NCBI GenBank assembly: GCA_003988855.1
Contig: QYAI01000133.1
Location: 1 to 64,000 of the forward strand
Source: Arachnopeziza araneosa
Lineage: Eukaryota; Ascomycota; Leotiomycetes; Helotiales; Arachnopezizaceae
DNA: 64,000 nucleotides
Reading direction: 5' to 3'
Every line of letters starts with the position of its first letter. Within the stretch, counting starts at the first letter, position 1. The position numbers were made by a program, and so were the translations under genes. Below are positions 1-12,000 of this stretch, one piece after another. The notes beneath the pieces were generated by a model. The model was not told the origin of the DNA and searched no databases. It worked only from the letters and a program-made list of their open reading frames with translations.

Positions 1-3000
1 GCTATATGCAATGGCGTCCATTTCCCATTATCCTGAGCTTCTGTATCAGCGCCTCTATCAAGAAGCAATTTCGCAACTTCGGCATGCNCAAATCCAGAAA
101 CTGCATGCAATGGCGTCCATTTCTTATCATCCTGAGCTTCTATGTTAGCGCCTCTATCGAGGAGCAATTTCGCAACTTCGGCACGCCCAAAGTTAGAAGC
201 TGCATGCAATGGCGTCCATTTCTCATCATCCTGAGCTTCTATATTAGCGCCTCTATCAAGAAGCAATTTCGCAACTTCGTCACACTTATATTGAGAAGCT
301 ACACGCAATGGCGTCCATTTGTTATTATCCTGAGCTTCTATATCAGCGCCCCTATCAAGAAGCAATTTCGCAACTTCGGCATGCCCAAATTCAGAAGCTT
401 TATGCAATGGTGTACTTTTCTCATTATCCTGAGCTTCTATATCAGCGCCTCTATCGAGGAGCAATTTCGCAACTTCGGCATGCCCAAATTTAGAAGCTGC
501 ATACAATGGCGTCTTTTTTCTACTACCTTGAGCTGCTATATCAGCGCCCCTATTAAGGAGCAATTTCGCAACTTCGGCATGCCCAAATTCAGAAGCTATG
601 TGCAATGGCGTCCTTTTCCCATCATCCTGAGCTGCTATATCAGCGCCCCTATCGAGGAGTAGCTCGACAGTCTCATTATACCCCTGTGCAGTGGCCCAGA
701 ACAATGGGGTCCGGCCTAGGGAATCGGTTGCGGCCATGTCGGCACCATTGTCGAGCAGAAAGTTTGCGGCTTCTAGCCCAAAGTAAGCTGCCAAATGCAA
801 TCCTGATGATACACCTTCTAGGTTGTAGTAAAAATCACCCCAAAAGCGCTCCTGTCGATTTGCATAACGTAACGATTGAGCCGAAGCATTTACTTGAGCC
901 TTTTTCTGTAAAAAGGCCTTGACTTCTGATATTACCGTAGAAACGGCGCGAGCGTGATGTCCCCAAGCCCATGAGGCGTATTCATGAATTGGATATAATT
1001 GGAGTCGGTCTTCAAATTCGCCGTATTCGGAACAACTTCCGTTCGCAAACGCGTCAAACGAGAGATAAGTAACACAAATAATTGTTATTTGTGTCTCAGC
1101 GCCTGGGAACCAGCGTCCTCGCGTTCGATCAAAATACTCCTGAGTTGTGTAGTGAACTAGGCGGATAATATGGCTTTCTTCATCTACAGTAACCAACCCA
1201 GCACACACAGATACCATGTCTTCCAGCTCTGGAATATTCTCCTCATCTAGACCAGACTCGCCAACCTCCACAGCAAGCGCATGTTGGAGTTCTGTTGTTT
1301 TGAGTGGTCTCTTTGCACAAGTGATCCACGATAAAACTTGCTTGGCAAGCTCTTGCTGATCTTCGAGTTGCCCTTCAATTCTTAGCATTGCATCGTCATA
1401 TGCATAGTCATAGGCCTTGGATCCAGATGGCAACGTCACAAGTGCATTTCGAATTATCTTAGGCGATCTCTTCCCAACGAGAGAGTCGAGATGTAGCTGC
1501 GCGAGAAGAAATCTGGGACTAGTCAGTACGCAAAGCGATACCTATATTATAAGTAACCTACATCCCCTGTACTGATTGAATGATGCTAGACTTGATTTCT
1601 TCCTGCAATTCAGGATTGCGAATAACAAAACCCGGTAATCGAAACATGTAACCATCTAGGTATTTTCCGACATCCTCACTGGTTGCACGAATCTCTAATA
1701 TCGGGCTTTGCTTAAACCTTTCCGTAATGTCTGGTATAAATCTAGAAGTTGCAAAAATATTTATTTTGGAGGTCGTTTGAAGTTCAAAGATTTCTGACAG
1801 AAGTTTCATCCGGGTGCCATCAGAAGCTTGGCACTCATCTAGAGCATCAATGACAATAAAGACTCTAGAATATATCATAGCTACAGACTGGAGGCACTTA
1901 GTAATCTCATCGAGAGAGGGGCGCGTTCTTCTTGCTTTATGTCGATCATAAAGCTCTTTCACGCTATCTCCTAGACAAGACTGACACTCAGCTAACTGTT
2001 TAAGCAGGCCCAACAATACGTCGTTGACCTTCTGTTCGTTTTGGCGCCGGAAGTTGCAGTAAAAATACGCGATGCCGATACTGTTGTCATCTTGAAAGCG
2101 AGTCATAAGCTCGTGTATGACAATCGACGCAAGGATCGTTTTCCCTGCCCCCGGAATACCTGGGCAAAACAGTGTCTGGTCGTTCGTCCCAACCCATGTC
2201 TTGAACTCTTCCGATTCAAGAAGCCATCGCCCAGTCCCGTCTTGTCTTCGACTAATATAGTCATTTTGCTGGGCAGCATTATTGATGGGGCTGATCCATT
2301 CCAAAATTGCCTGGTCTTCTTGTTTCCGCTCTTGAGCCTCGTGCCGTTCATGTAGTCGATCTACACTGCTTAATATCTCGTGAGAATGTTGACTGCATTG
2401 CATTAACTTCAATCCTAGAAGACAGGCAATAGGAGACAGATCTTTGGAGCATCTAAAAATAGTGGAAGAATTGTAACACACTGTCGAGAAAACTTGAATG
2501 GATAATTACCTAGCAACTTTCGCTCGAAATGCATTCAAAAGAGTGACGTTTGTAATGATGCGAGTTCGGAGCTCCTTGATATCCTCTGGTTCCCATGTAA
2601 GTCTCTTCCACGCCCTTTTCATCTTATTTCCAGATGCTCCGGACTTCAGATCATTGTATGTAGATAAAGTTTGATCTAGCTTTCTCAGAACATTGAGACA
2701 GCTGGTAGCAATCTCCCCGAGTTCCGTCTTCTGCTGATCATCGAGATCGGGCTCGGAGAATCCGACTTCCACATCCTGCAGCACGATCGAGAGACTTCTT
2801 ACTCTAGTTTACTCCAGAATTAGCTTCATTGAATTACCCGACAACCCATAGCTGGAGAAGCCTTTGATGAAATCCTTGGAAGCCGCTGAGGTATGACAAT
2901 CAAGTGTACGCATCATGAGCACCTATAAAAGACACACTAACTCATCTGAAATATCCTCGAATTGTCTTGGCGCATCAGCAAACTCCTTCCGGATCTTCTT

Positions 3001-3051
3001 TGCAAGTTCGATGACGGTGATGAAATCACCGATACTGAAGCCAAAGCTCAT
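1..3051 (-). CDS. NACHT-ankyrin NLR-like protein, C-terminus beyond window
   Basis: Four exons can be joined in frame (3051-2942, 2803-2510, 2452-1562, 1512 to the left edge). The first 36 residues (start MSFGFSIGDFITVIELAKK) are the short N-terminal segment common in fungal STAND/NACHT proteins. A NACHT NTPase follows, with Walker A GIPGAGKT near residue 235 and a Walker B-type VFIVIDALDEC near residue 332. Next comes the winged-helix-like region typical of these proteins (LLAQLHLDSL, LVHYTTQEYF) and, from about residue 655, ankyrin repeats that continue off the window. Family members are intracellular sensors; some act in fungal non-self recognition, but the ligand of this one cannot be read from sequence. 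The last visible repeats are nearly identical at DNA level. One ambiguous base (n) lies at position 88. The start is the first ATG that gives the expected N-terminus. The family assignment is firm; the role is inferred. Confidence 0.9.
10..702 (-). repeat. Seven tandem 99-bp ankyrin-coding units
   Basis: The motif caatggcgtcc (with small variants) recurs at 10, 109, 208, 307, 406, 505 and 604, exactly 99 bp apart. This is 33 codons, one ankyrin repeat per unit. On the minus strand each unit encodes the ankyrin core EVAKLLLDRGA followed by a variable turn and WTPLH. Most units differ by only a few bases, and the unit at 604 diverges after about position 680. The array continues past the left edge, so the true copy number is unknown. 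Confidence 0.95.
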
Positions 3052-4118
3052 CGTGTTGTAGATCACAGCGGACAACAGCAACTGCAGGATAGGATACTGA
3101 ATGATGGACTGCAGGTATATAGGCACACGTAGCTTCGCTTGGTATGGTATCAAGAGGTAGTTGCTTTCGAACAAGTATGGATTGAAGCAAACTTCCTGTG
3201 TTAGGTTGCACCCAGCCTTACCAGGCTGCCTCCTGCGCTGGCAGTACACAAAGCCTCTCACGTGATGTTCACAGAAATATTTCCCACTTGGGAATACAGA
3301 GGTACCTTCCTGCTGAGTAGTGAAGAAGATTAGCTCTCATCCACAAAGCCTAAAAACTATCAATATTACTGTGCTCAGAAATAATCTTATCACGTGACTG
3401 ATATGGTGCTGACCTCACCCAAGATGCTATTCCAGAACGAAACATGAGTAAGATTTATATCAAGCCCGGCTTAGGCATGACCGTTCTATGATGTTTCAAC
3501 ACTGTTAAAATAGTCGAGCTCCGCCGATTTTCCCCATGTAGCTTGTCAAACACCACGATTCGGAAGCGGACAAGCCCCCAATCCAAATTTGCGCAAAAAA
3601 AACAAAATATGCAACTCGAGAGACTTTCCTCAGATGAGTATGCCCAAGAAAGAGGACAAGTAAAAAAGGGAGGGTTTGAATGCGGCGCACGTGACTTTCT
3701 CGGTTACCCTGATTCCCTTTTCGAGTTCGGCTTTCATATGCCTATAAATCCTCACGTCACTTATCAACACAAGCAGGAAACCGAACGGGTGGTCAGAGAA
3801 ACGTGAATAACGAGCCAGGGCTCTGATCTATCTACACGGCGCCATCCAGACAGCACCCCTCGGAAAAGTGTACCTAGAAGATGAAGATGAACAAGGTATA
3901 TGTAAAAAAAACGCCAACTCTCTCCCTCTTCCAAAAATAAGTCATGATAGCGCGTCTGATAGCTGGTGAAGTATAGACAAGAACCCAGAAACCCTAAAAG
4001 ATATCCAAGAAGAAGAAGATGATACAAGAAAATAAACCGCGAGAAGCCCCCCAACAAAATTCCGAAACGCCGGTATGATTCCTCCCATGTTTTCTCTATC
4101 CCGAAAACCCAATCCCAG
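3052..4118. other. Intergenic region between NLR and GH16 genes
   Basis: This spacer holds the NLR promoter side (3052-3500) and the 3' flank of the GH16 gene. An open frame lies at about 3543-3806 on the plus strand, but it lacks an ATG, matches nothing recognisable and has low-complexity composition. I see no supported gene here. Confidence 0.5.
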
Positions 4119-4200
4119 TCCGAGACCCAAGCCCGAACCGAGACCCATCCGAGACCCAAGCCCGATCCGAGACTTAAGCCCGATCCGAGACCCGATCCGT
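4119..4200. repeat. 18-bp minisatellite in GH16 3' flank
   Basis: Imperfect tandem copies of a unit near CCGAGACCCAAGCCCGAT lie just downstream of the GH16 stop codon. About four to five copies are visible, some shortened and one carrying a cttaag variant. They sit outside the coding sequence and probably fall in the 3' UTR or terminator region. Confidence 0.75.
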
Positions 4201-4211
4201 TCCCAAAACCA

Positions 4212-5036
4212 TTATCCCGTGTAGACGCCAATGTACTCAATCTCCATGCCGGCCGCCGTTCCGCTGACGGTGCTGGCGGCTGCGCTGCCAGGCCAGCCAC
4301 CACCCACGGCGACGTTGGAGATGATGTACATGGGGCTCTGGGCCATGGCGACCCAGGCGGCCTCGTTGCCCACATCGGCACCGTGGACGACGTGATAGGC
4401 CTGGCCGTCCATGTACCAGGTGATGCTCTGCTGGGTCCAGTCGGCGGGGCGGAGATCAATGGCGTGGGCCCAGGTGTGCCAGTCGCCGTAGGAGAAGGCG
4501 ATGCCGGCGCTGAGGCCGGTGGGGTCGTTGCAGGCGGAGCCGCAGTGCAGCGTGCCGAAGCCCATGGCGCCGCCGTCGATGTTCTCGAAGGTGTCGATCT
4601 CGCCGCATTCGGGCCAGGGTGTGCCATGGCGCATGGCATCGCCAAGGGACCAGAAGGCGGGCCAGATGCCTTGCAGCTGGCTCCCGGGCGTGCCCAGGCG
4701 CAGGCGCGCCTGCACAATCATCTGGTGGCCGGCCTGGGTGGTGAAGGCGGGGATGGACTCGATGCGGCAGGAGGTCCATGATCCGCCGTTGTTCTCCGGG
4801 AGGATGAGGAAGGTGTTGGAGGAGGTGATGTAGCAGTTGTTGCTGTTGGCGGGATAGGATTCTTCTTCGCCGTTGGAGGGCTGGCCGCTGAATCGCGTCC
4901 ATTTGGTGTTGTCGAGGGTGCCACTATCAAACTGATCGCTCCATGCAAGTGTGAAGCCGGAGATGGTCTCGGCTTGGACAGAGAGAGCGGTACGGACCAG
5001 AGCGCTGAGCACACTGGCGAGGAGAAAAGAACGCAT
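4212..5036 (-). CDS. Secreted GH16 family beta-glucanase
   Basis: A single-exon gene of 274 residues. The N-terminus (MRSFLLASVLSALVRTALSVQA) is a signal peptide. The mature part is a concanavalin-A-like beta-jelly roll with the GH16 active-site motif GEIDTFEN: nucleophile E146, D148 and acid/base E151. Aromatic substrate-binding segments such as GIWPAFWSLGD, SYGDWHTWAH and ITWYMDG are in the expected order. GH16 enzymes of this fungal type cleave beta-1,3 or mixed beta-1,3/1,4 glucans, or act on fungal wall glucans; exact specificity cannot be decided. The open frame extends far upstream of this ATG, but only this start puts a signal peptide at the N-terminus with a TATA box about 100 bp upstream. 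The coding region is clearly GC-richer than its flanks. Confidence 0.93.
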   Translation of the reverse strand: MRSFLLASVLSALVRTALSVQAETISGFTLAWSDQFDSGTLDNTKWTRFSGQPSNGEEESYPANSNNCYITSSNTFLILPENNGGSWTSCRIESIPAFTTQAGHQMIVQARLRLGTPGSQLQGIWPAFWSLGDAMRHGTPWPECGEIDTFENIDGGAMGFGTLHCGSACNDPTGLSAGIAFSYGDWHTWAHAIDLRPADWTQQSITWYMDGQAYHVVHGADVGNEAAWVAMAQSPMYIISNVAVGGGWPGSAAASTVSGTAAGMEIEYIGVYTG

Positions 5037-5132
5037 TTTGAAGAGGGATATACTGAATTGGGATATGCTGAATTGGAGTCTGAAGGAGTGACTTGAAGAA
5101 GAAGAAGAAGAAGAAAGAAAATCGACACGCGA

Positions 5133-5140
5133 GTATATAG
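5133..5140 (-). promoter_or_regulatory. Putative TATA box of GH16 gene
   Basis: CTATATAC on the minus strand lies about 97 bp upstream of the GH16 ATG. A GAA trinucleotide run at about 5097-5117 lies between it and the start and would be in the 5' UTR. Position and sequence fit a fungal TATA element; there is no direct evidence of transcription start. Confidence 0.5.
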
Positions 5141-7480
5141 GCAGGTAGAGACTGAAGTGGTGCCGATAGATGCGATTGTCTGGGAAACATAAACGCTTTA
5201 TATGATATGTGGTGGGGTGGGTAATTAGTTCAGATAAACGAAGCAATATCTCCAGGTATATAAGGCCCCCTCTAAGAAACAAGCACGACTCCTCGACCCC
5301 ATGAACATCAGACAAACTCCTGCCCAAGGCAGAGGAACAGCTGAGCCCCTTGAACGATCTAGATGCGCTGACTTGAGGAAGGAAAAGCCGCTTCCTGCCT
5401 GACCAAGACGTGGCCATCCACCCACCATAAATAGTCCCCGGTCCAGGAGACCGCCTCCGCAGATGAGCAGCCAGTGTTGGCCGCCGCTTAAGGATTTGAA
5501 ACATGTTTCCAAAGCCCCCACGACCAAATCTCAGCGCAGCATCCTTTGCCGGAAATAAGGCAGTGGGCCCAAGCCAACAGGAGTGCAAAGGCTCTTCCTT
5601 CAGGGGCGGAGCGGCTAAGCGACCCCGTAGCGAATGCCTGGCCAGTGCCGGAGTCCGACATCTGCTCAGCGGTGGGTGAGAAGACGCCATGTGGTGGCGG
5701 TGCCTGGTGCCTGAGTACTTGGACATGACCTGCGCGAGATCGGGAGATGGCCCGGTTTGCTGTTCCCGCAGCCCAGAATCGCCGACCGTTTGTTGGCGCT
5801 CCACACGTGGCGGAGACAGACGCGCAGGCCAACCTCACCTCATCCTCTTGCCGTGCGTGATCGACCTCACTCACCATCATGCTGATAGCACTTCAACCTC
5901 GCGGCGGCCTGAAGCTGAGTCGGGATGAGCTGGCAGATTCGCATGTGCCCTGATTTGGCCCATCTTGCCAAATTCATGCGAGAAAAAGATCTTGATGCGA
6001 GTGTTGTTTGAGGTTAAAGGGATGAACTCCCGCAACTCGCTTCTGATTCGCGAAGCCTAGATTGGCGATCACGTGCACTCATGGTCCCTGGCCATCTATT
6101 TCCTCTCTCCTATCTTCTCCCAAGGAACACCTTCGAACGAAAGGCACGTTACACCGGAGGTTAAATGCTTGTTTTGACTCCCATCCACGAATCAGATGGA
6201 TGACCTGCTTTATCGTGTAGATTAAAGATTCCTAGGGCAGGTCCGGAAACGAATCCGGTTCTCCTTGCTTCCCTCCCGCAGCCACAATATCAATGCTGGG
6301 CGTGATTCAAACTCGCGAATACATCTCCGAGGTCCATCTATCGCATGCACGTGGAGAAAGTGCTTTTATGAATACTCGCACATGCAATATACGCTGCCCT
6401 GCTGGCGGGGACGAAAACCTGATGTTGTACTGCCAGTACCGTGACATTGCATGTTGGCCGCAGAGAACAGGTCGACGTGCCGACACGGGCGGACGGAAAC
6501 ACGGCCATGCAGCCCTATATATGAGGACCACGCAACGAGCGTTGTCTCTGCGACGGGAACCCGTGATAAACATGAAAACAACACGAGGCTGACGAGGGAG
6601 ATGGTCATCTCACCCCACAGATCGGGAATGCAACACGAACTCCAGCACGTCTGAGATGTAGACCTGCCAAGTTTGGGCGAGTGGCAGATATATACAGGAG
6701 CAGCCGTGCCACGGAACCGGATGTTTGTGTGAAACGCCGACTCGCATCTCCACCACGCCAACGTCCTCCATGGTTCAACGGGTTTCTTGAAAGTTTGGAA
6801 CGCATGTCGGACTGGGAACATGCTGGATGCAATGTCGCTCTACAATTGGCCGGTGTTCTGGCTTCAGCTGCTTGGATCCAGCCACACGTGGCGATACTGA
6901 TTTGCGGCTTGATGTGCTGAAGGAATGCAGTTCTTCATCTTGGACATTTTTGGACATTTCCGCATTTAAGCTGCTAAATTTAACCATCTTTTCTAATACA
7001 AGCTCCTAGAGACCAAATTATTCTTCTAGTAGAAAGCATCTCTCCTCAGCAGGGCGTTTCAACTACATACCCCCGCCCCGCTTAGTTCCAATGTCAGACT
7101 TGTGCAACACCAGAAAAAGTCACAACCAGACACCATGACCAAGCAACATCACATCATAGAGCGGCTGTATGAGTTCCACGAACCCAATCTCCCACCCCTC
7201 ACTCATTCGCTACCAACGTCCAACATTTCCAACGCGCGGAGCCCATGGGACGCTCAAACCACCCCACATTACAACAACTCTATTCGTCTGCTCGGTATCG
7301 GTGCCAGTCCGTAGTTACTGTACGCACCATGTCGGCACCCAGGTTTGCAAGCCACCATCACAGAGCATGTTGGACGTGTGGCAGGATATTTGGCGGGCGT
7401 GATATTTTATAGCCGGACAAGGACAGGCGGGGGAGAGAGCTGCAAGAGATCCGTGATGCTACACTGCCTATACAAGTACC

Positions 7481-7587
7481 AGGTTTCTCCACAACTTCGA
7501 CGTGCAACAAAGCTCGAGTGGAGGTGAGAGAGCGAGACCTCACTGTGGGATACTAGGTTTCTCCACAACTTCGACGTGCAACAAAGC
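7481..7587. repeat. Direct repeat of a 33-bp element (two perfect copies)
   Basis: Positions 7481-7513 and 7555-7587 are identical over 33 bp (beginning aggtttctccacaacttcg and ending caacaaagc), spaced 74 bp apart. A diverged third copy lies at 8561-8590 (ggcttctccacgggtgcgat and onward). No terminal inverted repeats or target-site duplications were seen. Confidence 0.85.
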
Positions 7588-8337
7588 CGAGGATGGCACG
7601 ATGTATATATTGTTGTCGTATATGACTCTGCCATGTTTGAGCATTGGTCTGTGTAGCTCATCTCATCTTGACAAACACTTGACCAGAATGCCAGCCAAAC
7701 AGAGCAAGACACTCAAACGGTGATGAAAACCAAGAACTTCAACCTGTACTCACCACAGTGAGAGAAAACTATTCCCGTTGAGACATTCATTCGTTGTCAA
7801 CAGCAAAGACCAACAAAGCCCGAGGTTTCACCTCGCATATGCCACCCATCCACCAACCAGCCATTCGGCTCCTTCCCCGCCTCCCGCTCCGTCTGCAGTG
7901 CCGTACCATCAACTCCACCCCCGGACCCGGCATCTGACGCCTTCCCAGCTTCCGAGGAATATGGCGTGTCCCATAACAAACCTCAGACCCCCCGACTTTG
8001 CACCGCTGCACAGCAGCATCCGCTCATCCCCACTCGGCGGCTCCTCTACATTGGGCTGGGATTCCCCAGGATTGCGAAGTGCAACAGAGAGGACTGGGAT
8101 GCGGACGGTGAGAAGATGGGACGCCGGGTCCTGGTCGTGGTGATGCGTGATATAAGAGGAGGGGAGCGTGGTTGTAGGCCACGCGGTTCCGGGATATAAA
8201 ATGCGATCATCTTCCTGGCCGTTTTCACTGCAGTAGCAGACTCGGAGCAAGAGGGAGGTATTTCAATCCATTGATACAGATCCAATATCTGCTCTTCAAC
8301 TTCCAATACAGGAACCGCCTCTGAGAAACAAAGTGAG

Positions 8338-8359
8338 TGAGCCAGCCAGCCAGCCAGCC
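8338..8359. repeat. AGCC tetranucleotide microsatellite
   Basis: About five uninterrupted copies of the tetranucleotide gcca/agcc lie in noncoding DNA. It is a simple sequence repeat with no evident function. Confidence 0.8.
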
Positions 8360-9051
8360 CACTACAGATCCATCCCCGTCTCCAATAAAGCACCATCCAT
8401 GCGCATAACCACGCACAGAGATTCTCTTAAAACTACCAAACATCCACCAAGCATCCACCACACCGACCCGAATCCCCGGGATGCCATGGGGAAGCAGACG
8501 AGACGGCCGTCTCCCGCGCGGCGTGCACGACATCGCTCTTCTGCATGTGGAAGAGGACCGGGCTTCTCCACGGGTGCGATGTACAACAGAGGGGCCTGTT
8601 GGTATGGGTTGATCCTGCTTGTGTAATGGAAGAAGTAGAGTCTGGGCGTGTTCCCGCCCGAGATGCCAGGCATTTCCTATGCCACCTACCTCACTTCGGA
8701 TCGCACCTACATGTCTGAACTAGCATTCTGCACAAGTGTGACGTGCAAAATATTCCAATCAACTGGGAGAAAGGACTAAGAAACCATACATTGAAGTATG
8801 GGCATGCATGAGTAAATATGATCCCTCTATCCAGAATGCTGGTAGCCACATCAACAAGTGAAATTTATCATTTGCAAAGCACAGTAAGTTCTCGATCTAT
8901 AGAAACCATGCCTTCCAAACCCGTCTGATATGCAATCCCTTCCACCCATGCCATCCATCCCATTCATTGCAGTCCGATAATGTATCCCATCTAGGTTTCA
9001 TGTCCACGATCGTAGCTCATTCCATCCAATAGACGATAATGCTCGCGAAAC

Positions 9052-12000
9052 CTAGTCCGCCCTGGTAACACCCGCCCCCAACACTATCGGATTCGGAATA
9101 GGATTGCCACTCCCCATACTAATGCTGCCTTCAATACGCCGCCTTGCCTCAAACTTCTCCTCTTGCGTGATATCTTCCTCTTTCTTACGCATGTCTGGTG
9201 TATGTTGGCCTTGCTTTGGATGGTGACCAATGGACATGCCTACTCTCAACTGTTTATGCATAAATTAGTTGACTGAACTAAGGAATGCAAGATTCAAGAT
9301 CTCGACGACACCAAAGAGAGGGAAGAGCAGAGCGATACAACAATGAGAAAGAGAAAGGGAAAAACTAACCAGAGTCTCCAATGCTCCACTCGAATTATCC
9401 ACCAGATCATCATCGAAGCGCATTGCTCCCTCTTCAAATAGTAACAAGATCGTGCTCCCTCCGAATTTAAAGTACCCCAACTCCTCCGCCCGATGGACCT
9501 CTTCGCCCTCTCTTCGTGTGATAACGGTACTACCAACCATCATTGCACCAACACAGATGACCATCACACGTCCATGCGCTTGACTATCAATAGGGATGAC
9601 CACACGGATATTTTCGCCATAAACATCCAGAGCAGAACGAATAGCCATGGGATTGACGGTGTAATACTCACCATCGATTGGCTTCGGCTTGCCCATGATG
9701 CCATCAACGGGAATGTGGAAGCGGTGGTAGTCTTGTGGAGCAAGACGGAAGATACCGAGAGCGCCATTCTTGTAGCGCACCGCGTCTTCGGGGTACGCAT
9801 TACCTAGTAACCTCTCAATGCTGAATTCCCGGCCCTTGACCCAGATCTTTGTCGCCTCATCCATGCGGTTAAAAACCACACTTCGACAATCCGCTGGGGA
9901 TACGATGATCCGTGGGTTATCTGGCGCAGAACACGGTCTTGCATCGGGCTTGAGTTGACGGTAAAAGAATTCGTTGAAATTTTTGAAATCCGAGAGCGGG
10001 AGGAGCACCTCAGACATGTCAAGTTGGTGGAAGGCGATGAATTTAGGGATTTCGGCTGCGGAGGCAGGATCATCAAATTTGACCCCTTGTTTGAAGGAGA
10101 GACCCTTGAGCAGTTTGCGAACTACATATTGAGTCAGTAGGGAAGGAGATAAGTATAGGGAAAAGTACTTCTCTTCTTTTCCATATCGCGAGATGAAAGG
10201 CCCTTGTATAGCAGACGAATACCAAGACGGACGTAAACAGACATACGTTCCTCGTTGATCTGACCCGTGATTCGATCTTGAACAAGGATGTTTGCTGAGT
10301 TAGCACCGAGTTTGTAACCTCCGTAAGAGATTTTTGTAATGACTTTGGAGTACCATTTTCTCTGTGCTTGACTCGAGGTTACGAAACCAGCCATGACGAT
10401 ATTGTTGACCTGTCGCCAATCTTGAGAAGCACATGTAGCAATATGAGTGATGATATCTGCGTCGGATCGCTTATTGAGGCGGGGTTGGTGGCAGATGGGA
10501 CATTCACGAATCTCAACCACATGCTCCTCGCGGTCATCATTCAAGTCATCAGCAGCAAGATATTCACCTTCTTCGCCAGGCGTAGCGAGCTCATCTACAC
10601 TTTGAGTTGATGTACCGAACTGAGAATCCGAGACGTTAGTTGCCGAATCAGAAATATCAGAAGGCTCGCTTCCTGGAATTCCCATTGTTCCTCCAAGTTG
10701 GGTAGGAATCTTGCTTTTCACTACAGCAGAATCAGGCATCATACCCCTCATCCTGTCTCCCATAGATTGCTTTGGCTTCTCAAAAAGCTGGTCTTCCAGA
10801 CAGATCACTGCCTCGTCAAAGGTCAAATCATTGTTAGCTTCCTCTCCAGCTTGTGCTGAGTGAGGGAAGCGGCTGAACCAGCTATTGATGGTAGACTCCT
10901 TCAGCGTTGACCCAAGTGTGTCGAGCAAAGTGGTTAATTCAACCTTGCTAATCCGACAAGTCTCATCCGTATCATACTGCTTCAACATCGAGCGCCAGAA
11001 TTGCTGTCGGAGAGCTGGGTAAGGCACATATTTAGCCTTGAGAAAAAGTTGAGGACTGTGTTTCTCTTCCCATTTCTCGGCATTCTTCAACTTCAATGGA
11101 ATGGTGAAAGAGTGGAGATCAGGATCCCCAGCACCCTCAGAATCCTCAACCGCATTCGGATTCGGCAATGGATCACCTGGCTGAAGACCTGCTGGATTAC
11201 TGGTGGGAGCTGGTGTGGGAGGTTGGGATGCTACATTCAACTGTGTGACACTTGAGGCAGAATTTTGAGTCTTCAGAATAGGTCGCCCTAACTTGTTGAG
11301 GCTTTGTGCTGAGGATGTTCTCGACAAAGGCAGTCTGAAAAATGATCTATTTGGTTGTGCGAGAAGATTGTTTGCATCCGGTTCCTTCAGAGAGTAGAGG
11401 CCTGTCTCTGGGTTGGCATCAGGTGCTGTATCCATAATATCTTTCAGCGAAAGATTTGTCGAAGCAACGAAATCGTTCCCAGACAATTTGTCTCTATCAA
11501 TGACTGTAAAAGAAAAGGAGTATGCCTGTTCATGCTTCGTAACTTGAAAGATCATCTTTTCATTGAACACCGGATTGAGATTGTGCCGAATAACTCTTGT
11601 GCGGTAAGTCTTCTTGCCCAGCGAGGCCACGACGAAGGGATCCATATCGAAGGATGTGCGAGTCATGTTGCGTTCCGGAGGGAGATCTGTGGCTTTCCCA
11701 ATCTCAAGAAATATAATTCCTACTACCTCACCGTTCCCAGAGAAATCGTACGTCTTCTGTTGCTTCTTCCTCCTCAGACCTCTCAGTCTCAATCTCTTCT
11801 TACGCTTCTCAGCGTTCTCGGGTTTCGAAGGATCGTCCGTCTCATCACTACGCTCTTCGTCCTCGTCGAAATCTTCGTCATCTCCACCAGCGCTGGACTC
11901 CAAGCCCAGTTGCATATTTGGAGTTCCAGAATCTACCAGGCTTGCGTCTACGAAACCGGCCAAGATTCTGAACTTCTCCAACACATGCACTGGTTCGGCG

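Larger units (their letters stand above)
5141..9051. other. 3.9-kb gene-poor region
   Basis: Both strands carry many short open frames, none longer than about 150 codons, none with recognisable domains, and mostly overlapping each other. No credible multi-exon model could be built. The part upstream of the GH16 gene may be its long promoter. The region contains a short dispersed element (7481-7513, 7555-7587, 8561-8590) and an AGCC tetranucleotide run (about 8338-8359). TATA-like strings occur near 8148 and 8193, but no gene could be attached to them. Confidence 0.5.

Noticed and set aside
6..662. Long plus-strand frame with a repeating Ile/Ser/Phe-rich peptide
   Set aside because: It is the antisense shadow of the ankyrin repeats. 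Since 99 is divisible by three, an open antisense frame repeats automatically. The minus strand encodes proper ankyrin repeats continuous with a NACHT gene.
10..702. CRISPR-like array
   Set aside because: The repeats are contiguous 99-bp coding units without unique spacers, in a eukaryotic genome.
5037..5804. N-terminal extension of the GH16 open frame
   Set aside because: The upstream part has no similarity, crosses the TATA box and 5' UTR GAA run, and would bury the signal peptide.
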